Of a stretch of 64,000 bases of DNA, positions 24,895-33,257 are shown in pieces; position 1 is the stretch's first letter; each line of letters opens with the position of its first letter. A program made the translations under genes and the position numbers. This stretch comes from JACVRW01 sp963803085 (GTDB lineage Bacteria > Actinomycetota > Thermoleophilia > Solirubrobacterales > Thermoleophilaceae). The stretch covers positions 62,001 through 126,000 of the forward strand of contig CAWDLE010000033.1 in NCBI GenBank assembly GCA_963803085.1, read 5' to 3'. The notes under the pieces are model-generated. The model worked only from the letters and a program-made list of their open reading frames with translations. It made no database searches and was not told the origin of the DNA.

Positions 24895-24939
24895 ACCATA
24901 CTGCCTAGTGGACCGTATAGGTACCCCAGGCAGTACGGT
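24895..24939 (-). promoter_or_regulatory. 12-bp inverted repeat in the murC leader
   Basis: ACCATACTGCCT (24895-24906) and AGGCAGTACGGT (24928-24939) pair at 11 of 12 positions around a 21-nt loop. It is the only sizeable gap within the mur part of the cluster. The stem has no U-tract, so it could be a regulator-binding dyad, an attenuator or an mRNA-processing site. Confidence 0.45.
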
Positions 24940-24958
24940 CGACGTGGCGGGCTCCCCT

Positions 24959-26041
24959 TTAATGCTTGTCGTTCGTCGCGAGCCCGAGCAACTCATCGGC
25001 GATCCGGTCCGCCGCGTCCGGGCGCGCCACCGCCGTCGCGGCCTGCGCCATCGCCGCCGTTCGCTGTGGGGCTCCGAGCAGCGCGGCAACCTCGCGGGCC
25101 AGCCGGGGGCCGTCGAGCTCGCTATCGGGGATCACCAACGCGGCGCCGGCCTTCTCCATGAAGCGCGCGTTGGCCGTTTGGTGGTCCGCCGTTGCGTACG
25201 GATAGGGCACGAGGATCGCCGGTAGCCCGGCCGCAGCCAGCTCGAAGACCGAGCCGCCCGCGCGGGCGACCGCGATGTCCGCGGCGGCCAGGGCGTCCGC
25301 GAAGGGCTCGATGAAGCGGAACAGCCGGTAGTGCTGCGGCGACCCGAGCTCGTCGAGCCGGCGGCGCAGGTCCGCGTAGTCGCGCTCGCCCGCCGCGTGA
25401 ACGATTGCGCCGGGCGCCCCGGAGCCGAACGCGTCCATCGCCGCGTCGTTCAACCGCCGAGCACCGAGGGAGCCGCCGAAGACGAGCACGCACGGAACAT
25501 CCGGCGCAACGCCCAGGAGAGCCCGCGCAACCTCGCGATCACCCCTGTCGGTGCCCGCTGGAACCGGACGCCCGGTCACGAGGTATTTCGAGCCGCCGCG
25601 GCCCTCCAGCGGAAACGCCAGAAACACCCGCCGCGCAACCGGAGCGAGCAGCCGGTTCGTGAGCCCGAGGTGGCTGTCGGCCTCAGTCAACGCCAGCGGC
25701 AGCCGCAGCGTCCGGGCCGCGAGCCCCACCGGCCCCGCGACGTAGCCCCCGCCGCCGAGCACCACGTCAGCGCCGATGCCCCGCAGCAGACGCCGGGCCC
25801 GCCCGGTGGCGCGCGCAGCCAGCAGAACCGCCCGGGCGGCCCGCAACGGGTTCTGACGGTCGATCCCCGCCACCCGCAGGCGGTGGAGCCGATAGCCGGC
25901 GGCCGGCACCAGCTCGGCTTCCGCCCGCTCGCCACCGATGAACTCGACGCGCGCCCCGCGCGCCCGGAGCGCGTCAGCGACCGCGAGTGCCGGCACGACG
26001 TGTCCCGCCGTGCCTCCGGCGGCGATCACGATCGTTGGCAT
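24959..26041 (-). CDS. murG: UDP-N-acetylglucosamine--undecaprenyl-PP-MurNAc-pentapeptide GlcNAc transferase
   Basis: Converts lipid I to lipid II at the inner face of the membrane. 360 residues, GT-B fold. The N-terminal G-loop is IAAGGTAGHVVPALAVADAL, the second G-loop VFGGSLGARRLNDA, and the UDP-binding region VARAGGSVFELAAAGLPAILVPYP. The ATG at 26041 and a GTG six bases upstream are both possible. The start lies inside the 3-prime end of ftsW (68-nt overlap). Confidence 0.96.
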   Translation of the reverse strand: MPTIVIAAGGTAGHVVPALAVADALRARGARVEFIGGERAEAELVPAAGYRLHRLRVAGIDRQNPLRAARAVLLAARATGRARRLLRGIGADVVLGGGGYVAGPVGLAARTLRLPLALTEADSHLGLTNRLLAPVARRVFLAFPLEGRGGSKYLVTGRPVPAGTDRGDREVARALLGVAPDVPCVLVFGGSLGARRLNDAAMDAFGSGAPGAIVHAAGERDYADLRRRLDELGSPQHYRLFRFIEPFADALAAADIAVARAGGSVFELAAAGLPAILVPYPYATADHQTANARFMEKAGAALVIPDSELDGPRLAREVAALLGAPQRTAAMAQAATAVARPDAADRIADELLGLATNDKH

Positions 26042-27212
26042 CGCCACCCCCGTCGATCGCGCGCAGCTCGGGGCGCTCGCCCGCCAGCTCTGGCTTGCCG
26101 GCCCGCTTCGCGCGGCCGCCCGTGGCCGCCACGTTCAGCAGCAGGCCCATCGCGCCCATCAGCACCACGAGGTTGCTGGCGCCGTACGAGATGAACGGCA
26201 GCGGCACGCCGGTGAGCGGCATTAGCCCGAGCACCGCGAAGAAGTTGAGCGTGGCCTGGCAGAGAATCAGCGACGTGATGCCCGCGGCGAGCAGCTTCGC
26301 GTAGCGGTCGGCCGCGAGCTTCGCGGTGCGCAGCCCGGCGTATCCGATCATCCCGTAGAGGGAGATCAGGCCGAGGATCCCGAACAGCCCGAGCTCCTCG
26401 CCGATGATGGCCAGGATCATGTCCGTGTGGGCCTCGGGCAGGTAGAAGATCTTCTGCACCGACTCGCCGAGGCCCACCCCGAAGAAGCCACCCGAGCCGA
26501 TCGCCGTGAGCGCCTGGACCGACTGGAAGCCGCTGTCGCCGGCGTCGGCGAACGGGTCGATGAACGAGAACAGCCGCTCGCGCCGGTACGGCTCCGCGAT
26601 CGCCAGCACGGTGGCGAGGAAGAGGAGGACGCCGCCGATCAGCGCGATGTTGCGCATCGGCACGCCGGCGGCCACCAGCAGTGCGCCGATCGAGAAGCAG
26701 ATCACCATCGTGGTGCCCATGTCGGGCTGCTTCATCAGCAGGGCGCACGCCGCGCCCACCACGAGCAGCAGCGGCTTGGTGAGCGTCCCGACGCTCTGCG
26801 TGCACTGCGGCCGTGACGCCAGCAGCTGCGCCGCGTACAGCACGAGCGCCACCTTCAGCAGCTCGGAGGGCTGGAACTGGAGTGGCCCCGCCCCGAGCCA
26901 GCGGGTGGCGCCGTTGACCGTCACTCCCACGCCGGGGAGCATCACGGCGACCGTGAGCACGAACGAGGACATCAGGAGGACCGGCGTGAGCCCGCGGATC
27001 ACCCTGAGGCCGTGACGCGACGCCAGCTGCAGAATCACCATCCCGGCCAGCGCGAACATCACGTAGCGCTTCAGGTAGTAGGACGCATCTCCGGGGCCGG
27101 AGAGGAGCGACTCCGCCGAGCTTGCCGAGTACACCATCACCGCTCCTCCCGCGAGCAGGCAGAGCGTGGCGGTGTAGAGGATCGAGTACTCGACCGGGCG
27201 CTTCCGGGGCAT
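25974..27212 (-). CDS. ftsW: Peptidoglycan glycosyltransferase FtsW (SEDS family)
   Basis: SEDS-family lipid II polymerase acting with the septal transpeptidase FtsI. 412 residues with about ten membrane helices. Conserved landmarks are GATRWLGAGPLQFQPSELLK, LMKQPDMGTTMV, IIGEELGLFGILG and the C-terminal GVPLPFISYGASNL. The final 40 or so residues are a basic cytoplasmic tail (KRAGKPELAGERP and onward) whose last 22 codons overlap murG. Confidence 0.95.
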   Translation of the reverse strand: MPRKRPVEYSILYTATLCLLAGGAVMVYSASSAESLLSGPGDASYYLKRYVMFALAGMVILQLASRHGLRVIRGLTPVLLMSSFVLTVAVMLPGVGVTVNGATRWLGAGPLQFQPSELLKVALVLYAAQLLASRPQCTQSVGTLTKPLLLVVGAACALLMKQPDMGTTMVICFSIGALLVAAGVPMRNIALIGGVLLFLATVLAIAEPYRRERLFSFIDPFADAGDSGFQSVQALTAIGSGGFFGVGLGESVQKIFYLPEAHTDMILAIIGEELGLFGILGLISLYGMIGYAGLRTAKLAADRYAKLLAAGITSLILCQATLNFFAVLGLMPLTGVPLPFISYGASNLVVLMGAMGLLLNVAATGGRAKRAGKPELAGERPELRAIDGGGDANDRDRRRRHGGTRRAGTRGR

Positions 27213-27242
27213 CCAGACGTTTTTCTACGCCCAGCCCCGGAT

Positions 27243-28475
27243 TCATCCCCGCGGGACCAACCTCCTGAAGGCCTCGCCGCGCTCCTCGTAGTCGCGGAAC
27301 TGGTCGAAGCTGGCGCAAGCGGGCGACAGGAGGACCACCTCGCCGGGCTCCGCGGCCTCGGTCGCGGCCCTGACAGCGCTCTGCAGGTCGCCCGATCGGT
27401 GGAGCGGCACCGCCCCCCCGAGGTCCGCTTCCAGCCTCTCGGCCGCCTCGCCGATCAGATACGCAGCCACGCAGCGCGACGCCACCGCGTCGCGCAGACC
27501 CTCGAAGCCGCCGCCCTTGAGACTCCCGCCGAGGATCACGTGCACGCCGCCGTCGAACGCCTCGATCCCACGCACCGCGGAGGAGACGTTCGTGGCCTTG
27601 GAGTCGTTCACGTAGACCACGCCGTTCACCGACCCCACCTCCTCGAGCCGGTGTGGCACTCCGGGGAACGTCCGCAGCGCGGCCGCCACTGCCTCCTCCG
27701 GCACGCCGGAGGCGATCGCAGCCGCGGAGGCGCCCATGGCGTTCTCGAGGTTGTGCGCTCCGCGCAGGCGGATCTCGTCGGGAGGCAACGGGAGCTCCCC
27801 GAACTCGACGCGCCGCGCCACGCCCGGCACCTCCACCCCCGGCGGCACAATCGCCACCTGCTCCGACGTCTGGTTCGCGAACACGCGCAGCTTCGCCTTG
27901 CGGTAGGCCTCGACGGTCCCGTGTCGATCGAGGTGGTCCTCGGTCACGTTCAGCAGCAACGCCGTGTCGGGAGCGAAGGCCTCCGAGTCCTCCGCCTGGA
28001 AGCTTGAGACCTCGCAGACGATGGTCGCCCGGGGATGGACCGCGCCGACGAGGGAGGCCAGCGGCCTTCCCACGTTGCCCGCGACTGCCACCGGCAGGTC
28101 GGCCTCACGCCAGATGGCCCCCAGCAGCTCCGTCGTGGTCGTCTTTCCGTTCGTGCCGGTGACCGCCACGAAGCGGTTCGGCAGCAGCCGCCACGCCAGC
28201 TCGAGCTCGCCGAGCACGGGCAGGCCCTGCTCGCGCGCGGCGACGATCACGGGCGCCTCGTTCGGCACGCCAGGGCTCTTCACGACGCAGGCCGCGCGCT
28301 CGAGCAGCTCCAACCCGTCCACGCCGAGGTGCGCCTCGAGATTGCCGGGCACGTCCGGGCTGCCGGAGTCGGCCCCGATCACCTGACCGTGGCGGGCAAG
28401 CATGCGGGCGGCCGCGATCCCGGAGCGCGCGAGCCCGACCACCAGGTACGGACCCTCGGGGAGGGGCGGCCTCAC
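27243..28475 (-). CDS. murD: UDP-N-acetylmuramoylalanine--D-glutamate ligase
   Basis: Adds D-glutamate to UDP-MurNAc-L-Ala. 410 residues. N-terminal Rossmann domain YLVVGLARSGIAAARMLARHG, P-loop AVTGTNGKTTTTELLGAIW, LLNVTEDHLDRHGTVEAYRKAK and YVNDSKATNVSSAVRGIEAF are all as expected. The GTG at 28475 overlaps the mraY stop as GTGA. The frame remains open upstream, but that part lies in mraY and is not coding in this frame. Confidence 0.96.
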   Translation of the reverse strand: MRPPLPEGPYLVVGLARSGIAAARMLARHGQVIGADSGSPDVPGNLEAHLGVDGLELLERAACVVKSPGVPNEAPVIVAAREQGLPVLGELELAWRLLPNRFVAVTGTNGKTTTTELLGAIWREADLPVAVAGNVGRPLASLVGAVHPRATIVCEVSSFQAEDSEAFAPDTALLLNVTEDHLDRHGTVEAYRKAKLRVFANQTSEQVAIVPPGVEVPGVARRVEFGELPLPPDEIRLRGAHNLENAMGASAAAIASGVPEEAVAAALRTFPGVPHRLEEVGSVNGVVYVNDSKATNVSSAVRGIEAFDGGVHVILGGSLKGGGFEGLRDAVASRCVAAYLIGEAAERLEADLGGAVPLHRSGDLQSAVRAATEAAEPGEVVLLSPACASFDQFRDYEERGEAFRRLVPRG

Positions 28476-29449
28476 TGGCCTGGGATCGACGCCTGGTAGA
28501 GCGTGAAACCGATCGCCGCGCAGATCGCCGCGACGATCCAGAAGCGCAGGATGATCTTCGTCTCGGACCAGCCGGCCAGTTCGAAGTGGTGGTGGATCGG
28601 TGCCATCAGGAAGACGCGCCGTCGGAAGCGCTGGAAGGCGATCACCTGGATCCCCACCGACAGGGCCTCGATCACGAAGATTCCGCCGATCACGATCAGC
28701 AGGAGCTCGGTCTTCGTCACCACGGCCAGCGCGGCGATGGCGCCGCCCAGGCCGAGCGAGCCGGTGTCCCCCATGAACACAGAGGCCGGGAACGAGTTGA
28801 ACCACAGGAAGCCCACGCACGCACCCACCAGCGTGGCGCTGAGGAGCGCCAGATCGCCGTAGCCCGGGGTGATGAACGTGATCACCGTGTACGTGAGGAA
28901 CACGATCGCGCAGCACCCGGCCGCGAGGCCGTCGAGTCCGTCGGTGAGGTTCACGCCGTTGGTGGCCCCAGCCAGCACCAGGAAGATCAGGAACGGATAG
29001 ACGTAGCCGAGCTCCACCGTGGCATCGACCACGCGCAGCCGCAGCGTGTCGTTCAGATCGACGTACTGGGTCAGGAAGAGCCAGAGCGCGATCGCGGTCA
29101 GCGCTTGGACGAGCAGCTTCACCCTCCCCGACACGCCCAGCGAGCGGCGCTTGCGCAGCTTGATGATGTCGTCGGCGAAGCCGAGCGCGGCCATCGCGAG
29201 GGCCGTCCCGAGAACCGCGAGACTCGTGGCGCGGTAGTCGGACAGGATCAGGAAGGGCACCATGATCGAGAGGAAGATCGCGAGGCCGCCCATCGTGGGC
29301 GTGCCCGCCTTGCCCTGATGGCCGGCCGGACCCTCCTCGCGGATCTGCTGGCCGAACTCCTTGAGGCGCAGGTAGTCGATGAAGCGCGGCCCCAGAAACA
29401 TGCAGATCAGCAGGGAAGCCGACCCGGCCATGACGATCTCGCCGAGCAT
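28472..29449 (-). CDS. mraY: Phospho-N-acetylmuramoyl-pentapeptide-transferase
   Basis: Integral membrane enzyme that makes lipid I from UDP-MurNAc-pentapeptide and undecaprenyl phosphate. 325 residues, about ten helices. Signature regions include GKAGTPTMGGLAIFLSI, the aspartate-rich GFADDIIKLRKRRSLG, NGVNLTDGLDGLAAG, FMGDTGSLGLGGAIA and the C-terminal MAPIHHHFELAGWSETKI. Two nucleotides separate it from the murF stop. Confidence 0.97.
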   Translation of the reverse strand: MLGEIVMAGSASLLICMFLGPRFIDYLRLKEFGQQIREEGPAGHQGKAGTPTMGGLAIFLSIMVPFLILSDYRATSLAVLGTALAMAALGFADDIIKLRKRRSLGVSGRVKLLVQALTAIALWLFLTQYVDLNDTLRLRVVDATVELGYVYPFLIFLVLAGATNGVNLTDGLDGLAAGCCAIVFLTYTVITFITPGYGDLALLSATLVGACVGFLWFNSFPASVFMGDTGSLGLGGAIAALAVVTKTELLLIVIGGIFVIEALSVGIQVIAFQRFRRRVFLMAPIHHHFELAGWSETKIILRFWIVAAICAAIGFTLYQASIPGQ

Positions 29450-29451
29450 CC

Positions 29452-30804
29452 CTAGCTGAGCACCCGCTCCAGCCCGACCGAGCGCGAGCCCTTCACGAGC
29501 ACGCGGTCGCCGGGACGGGCCACCTCCTCGAGCAGCGCACTGGCCTCCTCAGGCGTGGCCACGGGCTGCGTCTCGCCGTCGAAGCCGGCGGTGTAGGCGA
29601 GAGCCTCCTCACCCACCGGCACGAGCAGGTCCACCCCGCGCTTCGCCGCGTGTGCGCCGATCTCGCGGTGGTACTCAGGCGAGTCCTTGCCGAGCTCCGC
29701 CATCGTGCCCAGCACGGCAATCCGGCGCTCAGCCGGGCTTTCCGCCAGATGGTCGAGGGCCGCCCGCATGGACATGGGGTTGGCGTTGTAGCAGTCGTTC
29801 ACGACCACGACACCGCCCGGCAGCTCCACCACCTCGCCGCGCATGGACGAGAACTGCACGTTCACGGCGCCGCCCACGCGCACCCCAAGCGCCCGGGCGG
29901 CGGCCACCGCGGCCAGAGTGTTGAGCAGGTTGTGAGGCTCGCGGTAGGACAGCTCGAGCTGGATCTGCTCGCCGCGCGCCTCGATCTCCGCGTGCTCTCC
30001 GTCCATGGCAAGGAGCTGGACCTGGCCCCCGGGACCGAAGGTCCACGTGTCGAGGTCGTCGCGCAGATGCGAGTCGAGCAGCGGCTCGCTGGCAGGCACC
30101 ACGCACGCGGCGCCCGGCCGCAGGTCGCGGATCAGCTCAGCCTTGGCGGCGGCCACGCGCTCGACGGTGCCGAGGATCTCAAGGTGCACCGGGCCCACAT
30201 TCACGATCACCCCCACGTCGGGCTCCGCGATCTCCGCGAGCTCGGCGATCTGGCCCTCGCCTCGCATCGCCATCTCGAGCACGAGCACCTCGGTGCCGCG
30301 CTCGGCCTCGAGGATCGTGAGCGGCAGGCCGATCTCCGTGTTGAAGTTCTCCTGGCTTGCGTGAGTGCTTGCGCGCGAGCGAATCAGCGCCGCGAGGATG
30401 TCCTTGGTCGAGGTCTTGCCGGTCGAGCCGGTCACCCCGGCCACGCGCGCGCCGAGCTCGCGGCGCCACCCGCGCGCGACCAGCTGGAGCCCGCGCAGCG
30501 GATCGCGCGCCAGGATCGCTGTTGCGGAGGCGCACGACGACTGGCCGGTGGAGCTCTCCGCGGCCTCGACCGCCGCCGCGCGGTGCTCCGGCCCCACGAG
30601 TACTCCCCACGCCCCCGCCTCGAGCGCCTGGGCGGTGAAGCGCCCGCCGTCCGCACTCGCGCCGCGCAGGCCCACGAACAGGTCCCCGGGCCCCACCTCG
30701 CGCGAATCGATCACCGCTCGCTCCGGCCCGGCCCGCTCGGGGTCACCCGCGGCCAGCTCTCCCCCCGCCAGGGCGGCGATCCGGCCTGCCGACAGGTCGA
30801 TCAC
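29452..30804 (-). CDS. murF: UDP-N-acetylmuramoyl-tripeptide--D-alanyl-D-alanine ligase
   Basis: Adds D-Ala-D-Ala to complete the UDP-MurNAc-pentapeptide. 450 residues with the N-terminal substrate domain (AVIDSREVGPGDLFVGLRG), P-loop AGVTGSTGKTSTKDILAAL, NFNTEIGLPLTIL, NVGPVHLEILGTVERVAAAKAE and VVVNDCYNANPMSMRAAL. GTG start at 30804, overlapping the murE stop as GTGA. Confidence 0.96.
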   Translation of the reverse strand: MIDLSAGRIAALAGGELAAGDPERAGPERAVIDSREVGPGDLFVGLRGASADGGRFTAQALEAGAWGVLVGPEHRAAAVEAAESSTGQSSCASATAILARDPLRGLQLVARGWRRELGARVAGVTGSTGKTSTKDILAALIRSRASTHASQENFNTEIGLPLTILEAERGTEVLVLEMAMRGEGQIAELAEIAEPDVGVIVNVGPVHLEILGTVERVAAAKAELIRDLRPGAACVVPASEPLLDSHLRDDLDTWTFGPGGQVQLLAMDGEHAEIEARGEQIQLELSYREPHNLLNTLAAVAAARALGVRVGGAVNVQFSSMRGEVVELPGGVVVVNDCYNANPMSMRAALDHLAESPAERRIAVLGTMAELGKDSPEYHREIGAHAAKRGVDLLVPVGEEALAYTAGFDGETQPVATPEEASALLEEVARPGDRVLVKGSRSVGLERVLS

Positions 30805-32210
30805 GCCCGCACCCCGAGCCGCGCCCGCAGCGCCTCACGAGCCACGGTCACATCGTCAAACGGCTCCTTGCGGCCGTTCTCGAACTCCTGGCCCTGCTCG
30901 TGGCCCTTTCCGGCGATCACAACCACGTCGCCGGGCTCGGCCTCCTCGATCACCCGCGTGATCGCGCCGCGGCGGTCGACCTCGCGCTCGGCCTCGGGCC
31001 CGGCGCCCTCCATCACCTCGTCGATGATCGCCTCGGGCTGCTCGCTGCGCGGGTTGTCCGACGTGACAACGACGCGATCGGCGAGCCGCCGGGCGGCCTC
31101 CCCCATCAGGGGACGCTTGCCGCGGTCGCGGTCCCCGCCCGCGCCGAAGATCACGTGAACGCGACGGCGCGTGACCTCTCGTGCCGCGCGCAGGACGTTC
31201 TCGAGCGAGTCGGGCGTGTGCGCATAGTCCACGAGCACGCCGAAGTCCTGGCCCTCGTCGACGGCCTCGAAGCGCCCCGGCACGCGGCCGAAGCCCTCGA
31301 GCGAGATCTCCTCCACGCCCAGCGAACGCACGGCGGCCACCGCAGCGAGCACGTTCTGCACGTTGAAGAGCCCTGGCAGCGGCGAGTCGATCCGCAGCTC
31401 GCCGTCCGGTGACTCGAGCAGGAAGCGCGACCCCATCAGGTCGAACTCGATGTCGCGCGCCCGGTAGTCCGCCTCACGCTCGATGCCGAAGGTCACGGCG
31501 TCCACCTCGGCGGCCAGGCGGCGGCCGTACCCGTCGTCCACGTTCACCACCGACAGCCCCGGCTCCTCGAACAGCCGGCGCTTGGCCGCGAAGTAAGCGT
31601 CCATGGTCTCGTGGAAGTCGAGGTGGTCCTGGGTGAGGTTGGTGAACACGCGGCATGCGAAGCGAATGCCGGCCACCCGCCCAAGCTCGAGGGCGTGCGA
31701 GGACACCTCCATCGCCACTGCGCTGTCGCCGCGGTCGCGCATGCGCCTGAAGGTCTCCTGGAGATCGATCGCCTCCGGGGTCGTTCGCTCGACCTCCTCC
31801 TCCATGCCGCCCACCACGCGCTTCACCGTCCCGAGGAGGCCCGTCTGCCGGCCGGCCGCCTCGAGCAGCTGGCGAACGAGGAACGCCGTTGTGGTCTTGC
31901 CGTTCGTGCCCGTGATGCCGACCACGTCGAGCTCGGCTGTGGGATCGCCGTAGAAGCGGGCCGCCGCCGGGCCCATGGCGGCTCGGACGTCGTCCACCAC
32001 CACCTCGGGCACGCCGAGGTCGAGGCGGCGCTCGGTCACGAGCGCGGCGGCACCGCGCTGAACCGCATCAGGAGCGAAATCGTGGCCGTCCGAGCGGAAG
32101 CCCGGTACGCAAAAAAAGAGCGCCCCCGGGGTGACGCTCTGGCTCGAGTAGGCCAGGCCCGAGATCTCGACCTCGGGCGCCCCAGGGCCCATCAGGTCGC
32201 GAAGGGTCAT
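30801..32210 (-). CDS. murE: UDP-MurNAc-L-Ala-D-Glu--2,6-diaminopimelate ligase
   Basis: Adds the third stem-peptide residue. 469 residues from the ATG at 32210. P-loop VGITGTNGKTTTAFLVRQLL, NLTQDHLDFHETMDAYFAAK, DYAHTPDSLENVL and the specificity motif SDNPRSE. The Arg of DNPR contacts meso-diaminopimelate in characterised enzymes, whereas lysine-adding enzymes differ there, so the peptidoglycan is predicted to be DAP-type. It is the first mur gene after the two inserted plus-strand genes. Only 30 nt separate its start from the divergent GAF-GGDEF gene. Confidence 0.96.
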   Translation of the reverse strand: MTLRDLMGPGAPEVEISGLAYSSQSVTPGALFFCVPGFRSDGHDFAPDAVQRGAAALVTERRLDLGVPEVVVDDVRAAMGPAAARFYGDPTAELDVVGITGTNGKTTTAFLVRQLLEAAGRQTGLLGTVKRVVGGMEEEVERTTPEAIDLQETFRRMRDRGDSAVAMEVSSHALELGRVAGIRFACRVFTNLTQDHLDFHETMDAYFAAKRRLFEEPGLSVVNVDDGYGRRLAAEVDAVTFGIEREADYRARDIEFDLMGSRFLLESPDGELRIDSPLPGLFNVQNVLAAVAAVRSLGVEEISLEGFGRVPGRFEAVDEGQDFGVLVDYAHTPDSLENVLRAAREVTRRRVHVIFGAGGDRDRGKRPLMGEAARRLADRVVVTSDNPRSEQPEAIIDEVMEGAGPEAEREVDRRGAITRVIEEAEPGDVVVIAGKGHEQGQEFENGRKEPFDDVTVAREALRARLGVRA

Positions 32211-32240
32211 GGATCCCGGTGAGACTACCCGCTGGGCAAG

Positions 32241-33257
32241 ATGCCTCACGACCGCTACACCCCTCACGCTTTTGCGCTGGGAGCCGATAGGTATCACGTG
32301 AGCGGCACCGCCCTGAGTTCGCTCGCTCGCCTCGCGGAACGCCGATTCACAAGCTTCTCCGAGGCAGCCGACACGGTCCTCGACTTGCTCGAGGCCGAGC
32401 TCCCGCCTGGTTCCGTACTTCTGGGCCGCGTGGACTGGGACGAGGGCGAGCTTCACCTGATCGACGTGCGCGGCGCGGCGGCCTCCCAGCTTCAGGCCGG
32501 CGGCACGCTGCCACTGGCCCCCGGAGCGAACAGCGCCGGGACCGGATTGCTCGATCCGGCCGCCCTCCAGCGCCTCTCGGTTCGCTCCTACCTGGCCCTG
32601 CCGCTCGAGACCAGCTCCGGCGCGGGAGCGCTCACCGTTTGCGCGCTCGCGGCCGGCACCGACGTCTTCTCGCAGACCCACCTGGAGCTGCTCACGGTGG
32701 CCGGGCGCCTGCTCACCTACGAGTGGGAGAGCGTGAAGTGGCGCGCCGACCTTCGCCGGCTCAACGAGCGACTGCGCGACCCGGAGCGCACCGACGCGCT
32801 CACGGGCCTGCTGAACCGCATCGCCTTTGTGGAGGCCACCGAGCGCGAGTGGCGGCTCGCCGAGCGGGGGACACTCGAGACGTACGTGCTCGCTTGCCGG
32901 ATCACGAACCTCGGCCAGATCTCGCAGCGCCACGGCTCCGCCGTGGGCGAGCTGCTGCTGAAGGACGCCGCCGACGTGATGCAGACGGCCGTTCGCCGCA
33001 CGGATTACGCCGGCCGCCTCGCCGACGACGTGTATGGCGCGGTGCTGGTGGGCTGCAAGGGACTCGAGGGCGCCGCCGCGTTCATCGGGCGCTACGGGCA
33101 GGCGCTCCAGCGCGTGACTCACGAGCGCCCGGCGCAGCTCGAGGTCACGTATGCGATGTCCTCGCTGGGCGACGCCGAGTCGCCCGAGGCCGCTCTTGAC
33201 CGGGTCGAGACCGAGGCCAGGGACGCCCCCGTGCCGGTCACCGGGGAGGTCGCGTGA
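32241..33257 (+). CDS. GAF-like protein with degenerate GGDEF domain
   Basis: 338 residues. The N-terminal half (about 20-170) resembles a GAF sensor (RRFTSFSEAADTVLDLLEAEL, then LALPLETSSGAGALTVCALA). The C-terminal half is a GGDEF-fold domain starting at RTDALTGLLNRIAFVEATERE. The active-site motif is replaced by ADDVY (261-265), and the metal-binding and GTP-binding positions before it (CRITNLGQISQRHG) are also altered. It is therefore predicted to be catalytically inactive and may bind a nucleotide or a partner. No clear ribosome binding site precedes the ATG; an in-frame GTG at 32298 is an alternative. Its stop overlaps the next gene as GTGA, so the two are probably co-translated. Both are inserted, in opposite orientation, in the dcw cluster. 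Confidence 0.82.
   Translation: MPHDRYTPHAFALGADRYHVSGTALSSLARLAERRFTSFSEAADTVLDLLEAELPPGSVLLGRVDWDEGELHLIDVRGAAASQLQAGGTLPLAPGANSAGTGLLDPAALQRLSVRSYLALPLETSSGAGALTVCALAAGTDVFSQTHLELLTVAGRLLTYEWESVKWRADLRRLNERLRDPERTDALTGLLNRIAFVEATEREWRLAERGTLETYVLACRITNLGQISQRHGSAVGELLLKDAADVMQTAVRRTDYAGRLADDVYGAVLVGCKGLEGAAAFIGRYGQALQRVTHERPAQLEVTYAMSSLGDAESPEAALDRVETEARDAPVPVTGEVA

Noticed and set aside
24955..24962. CCCCTTTAATGC as a third copy of the nested-hairpin element
   Set aside because: It lacks the GTGAAGGG partner arm and is the end of murG.
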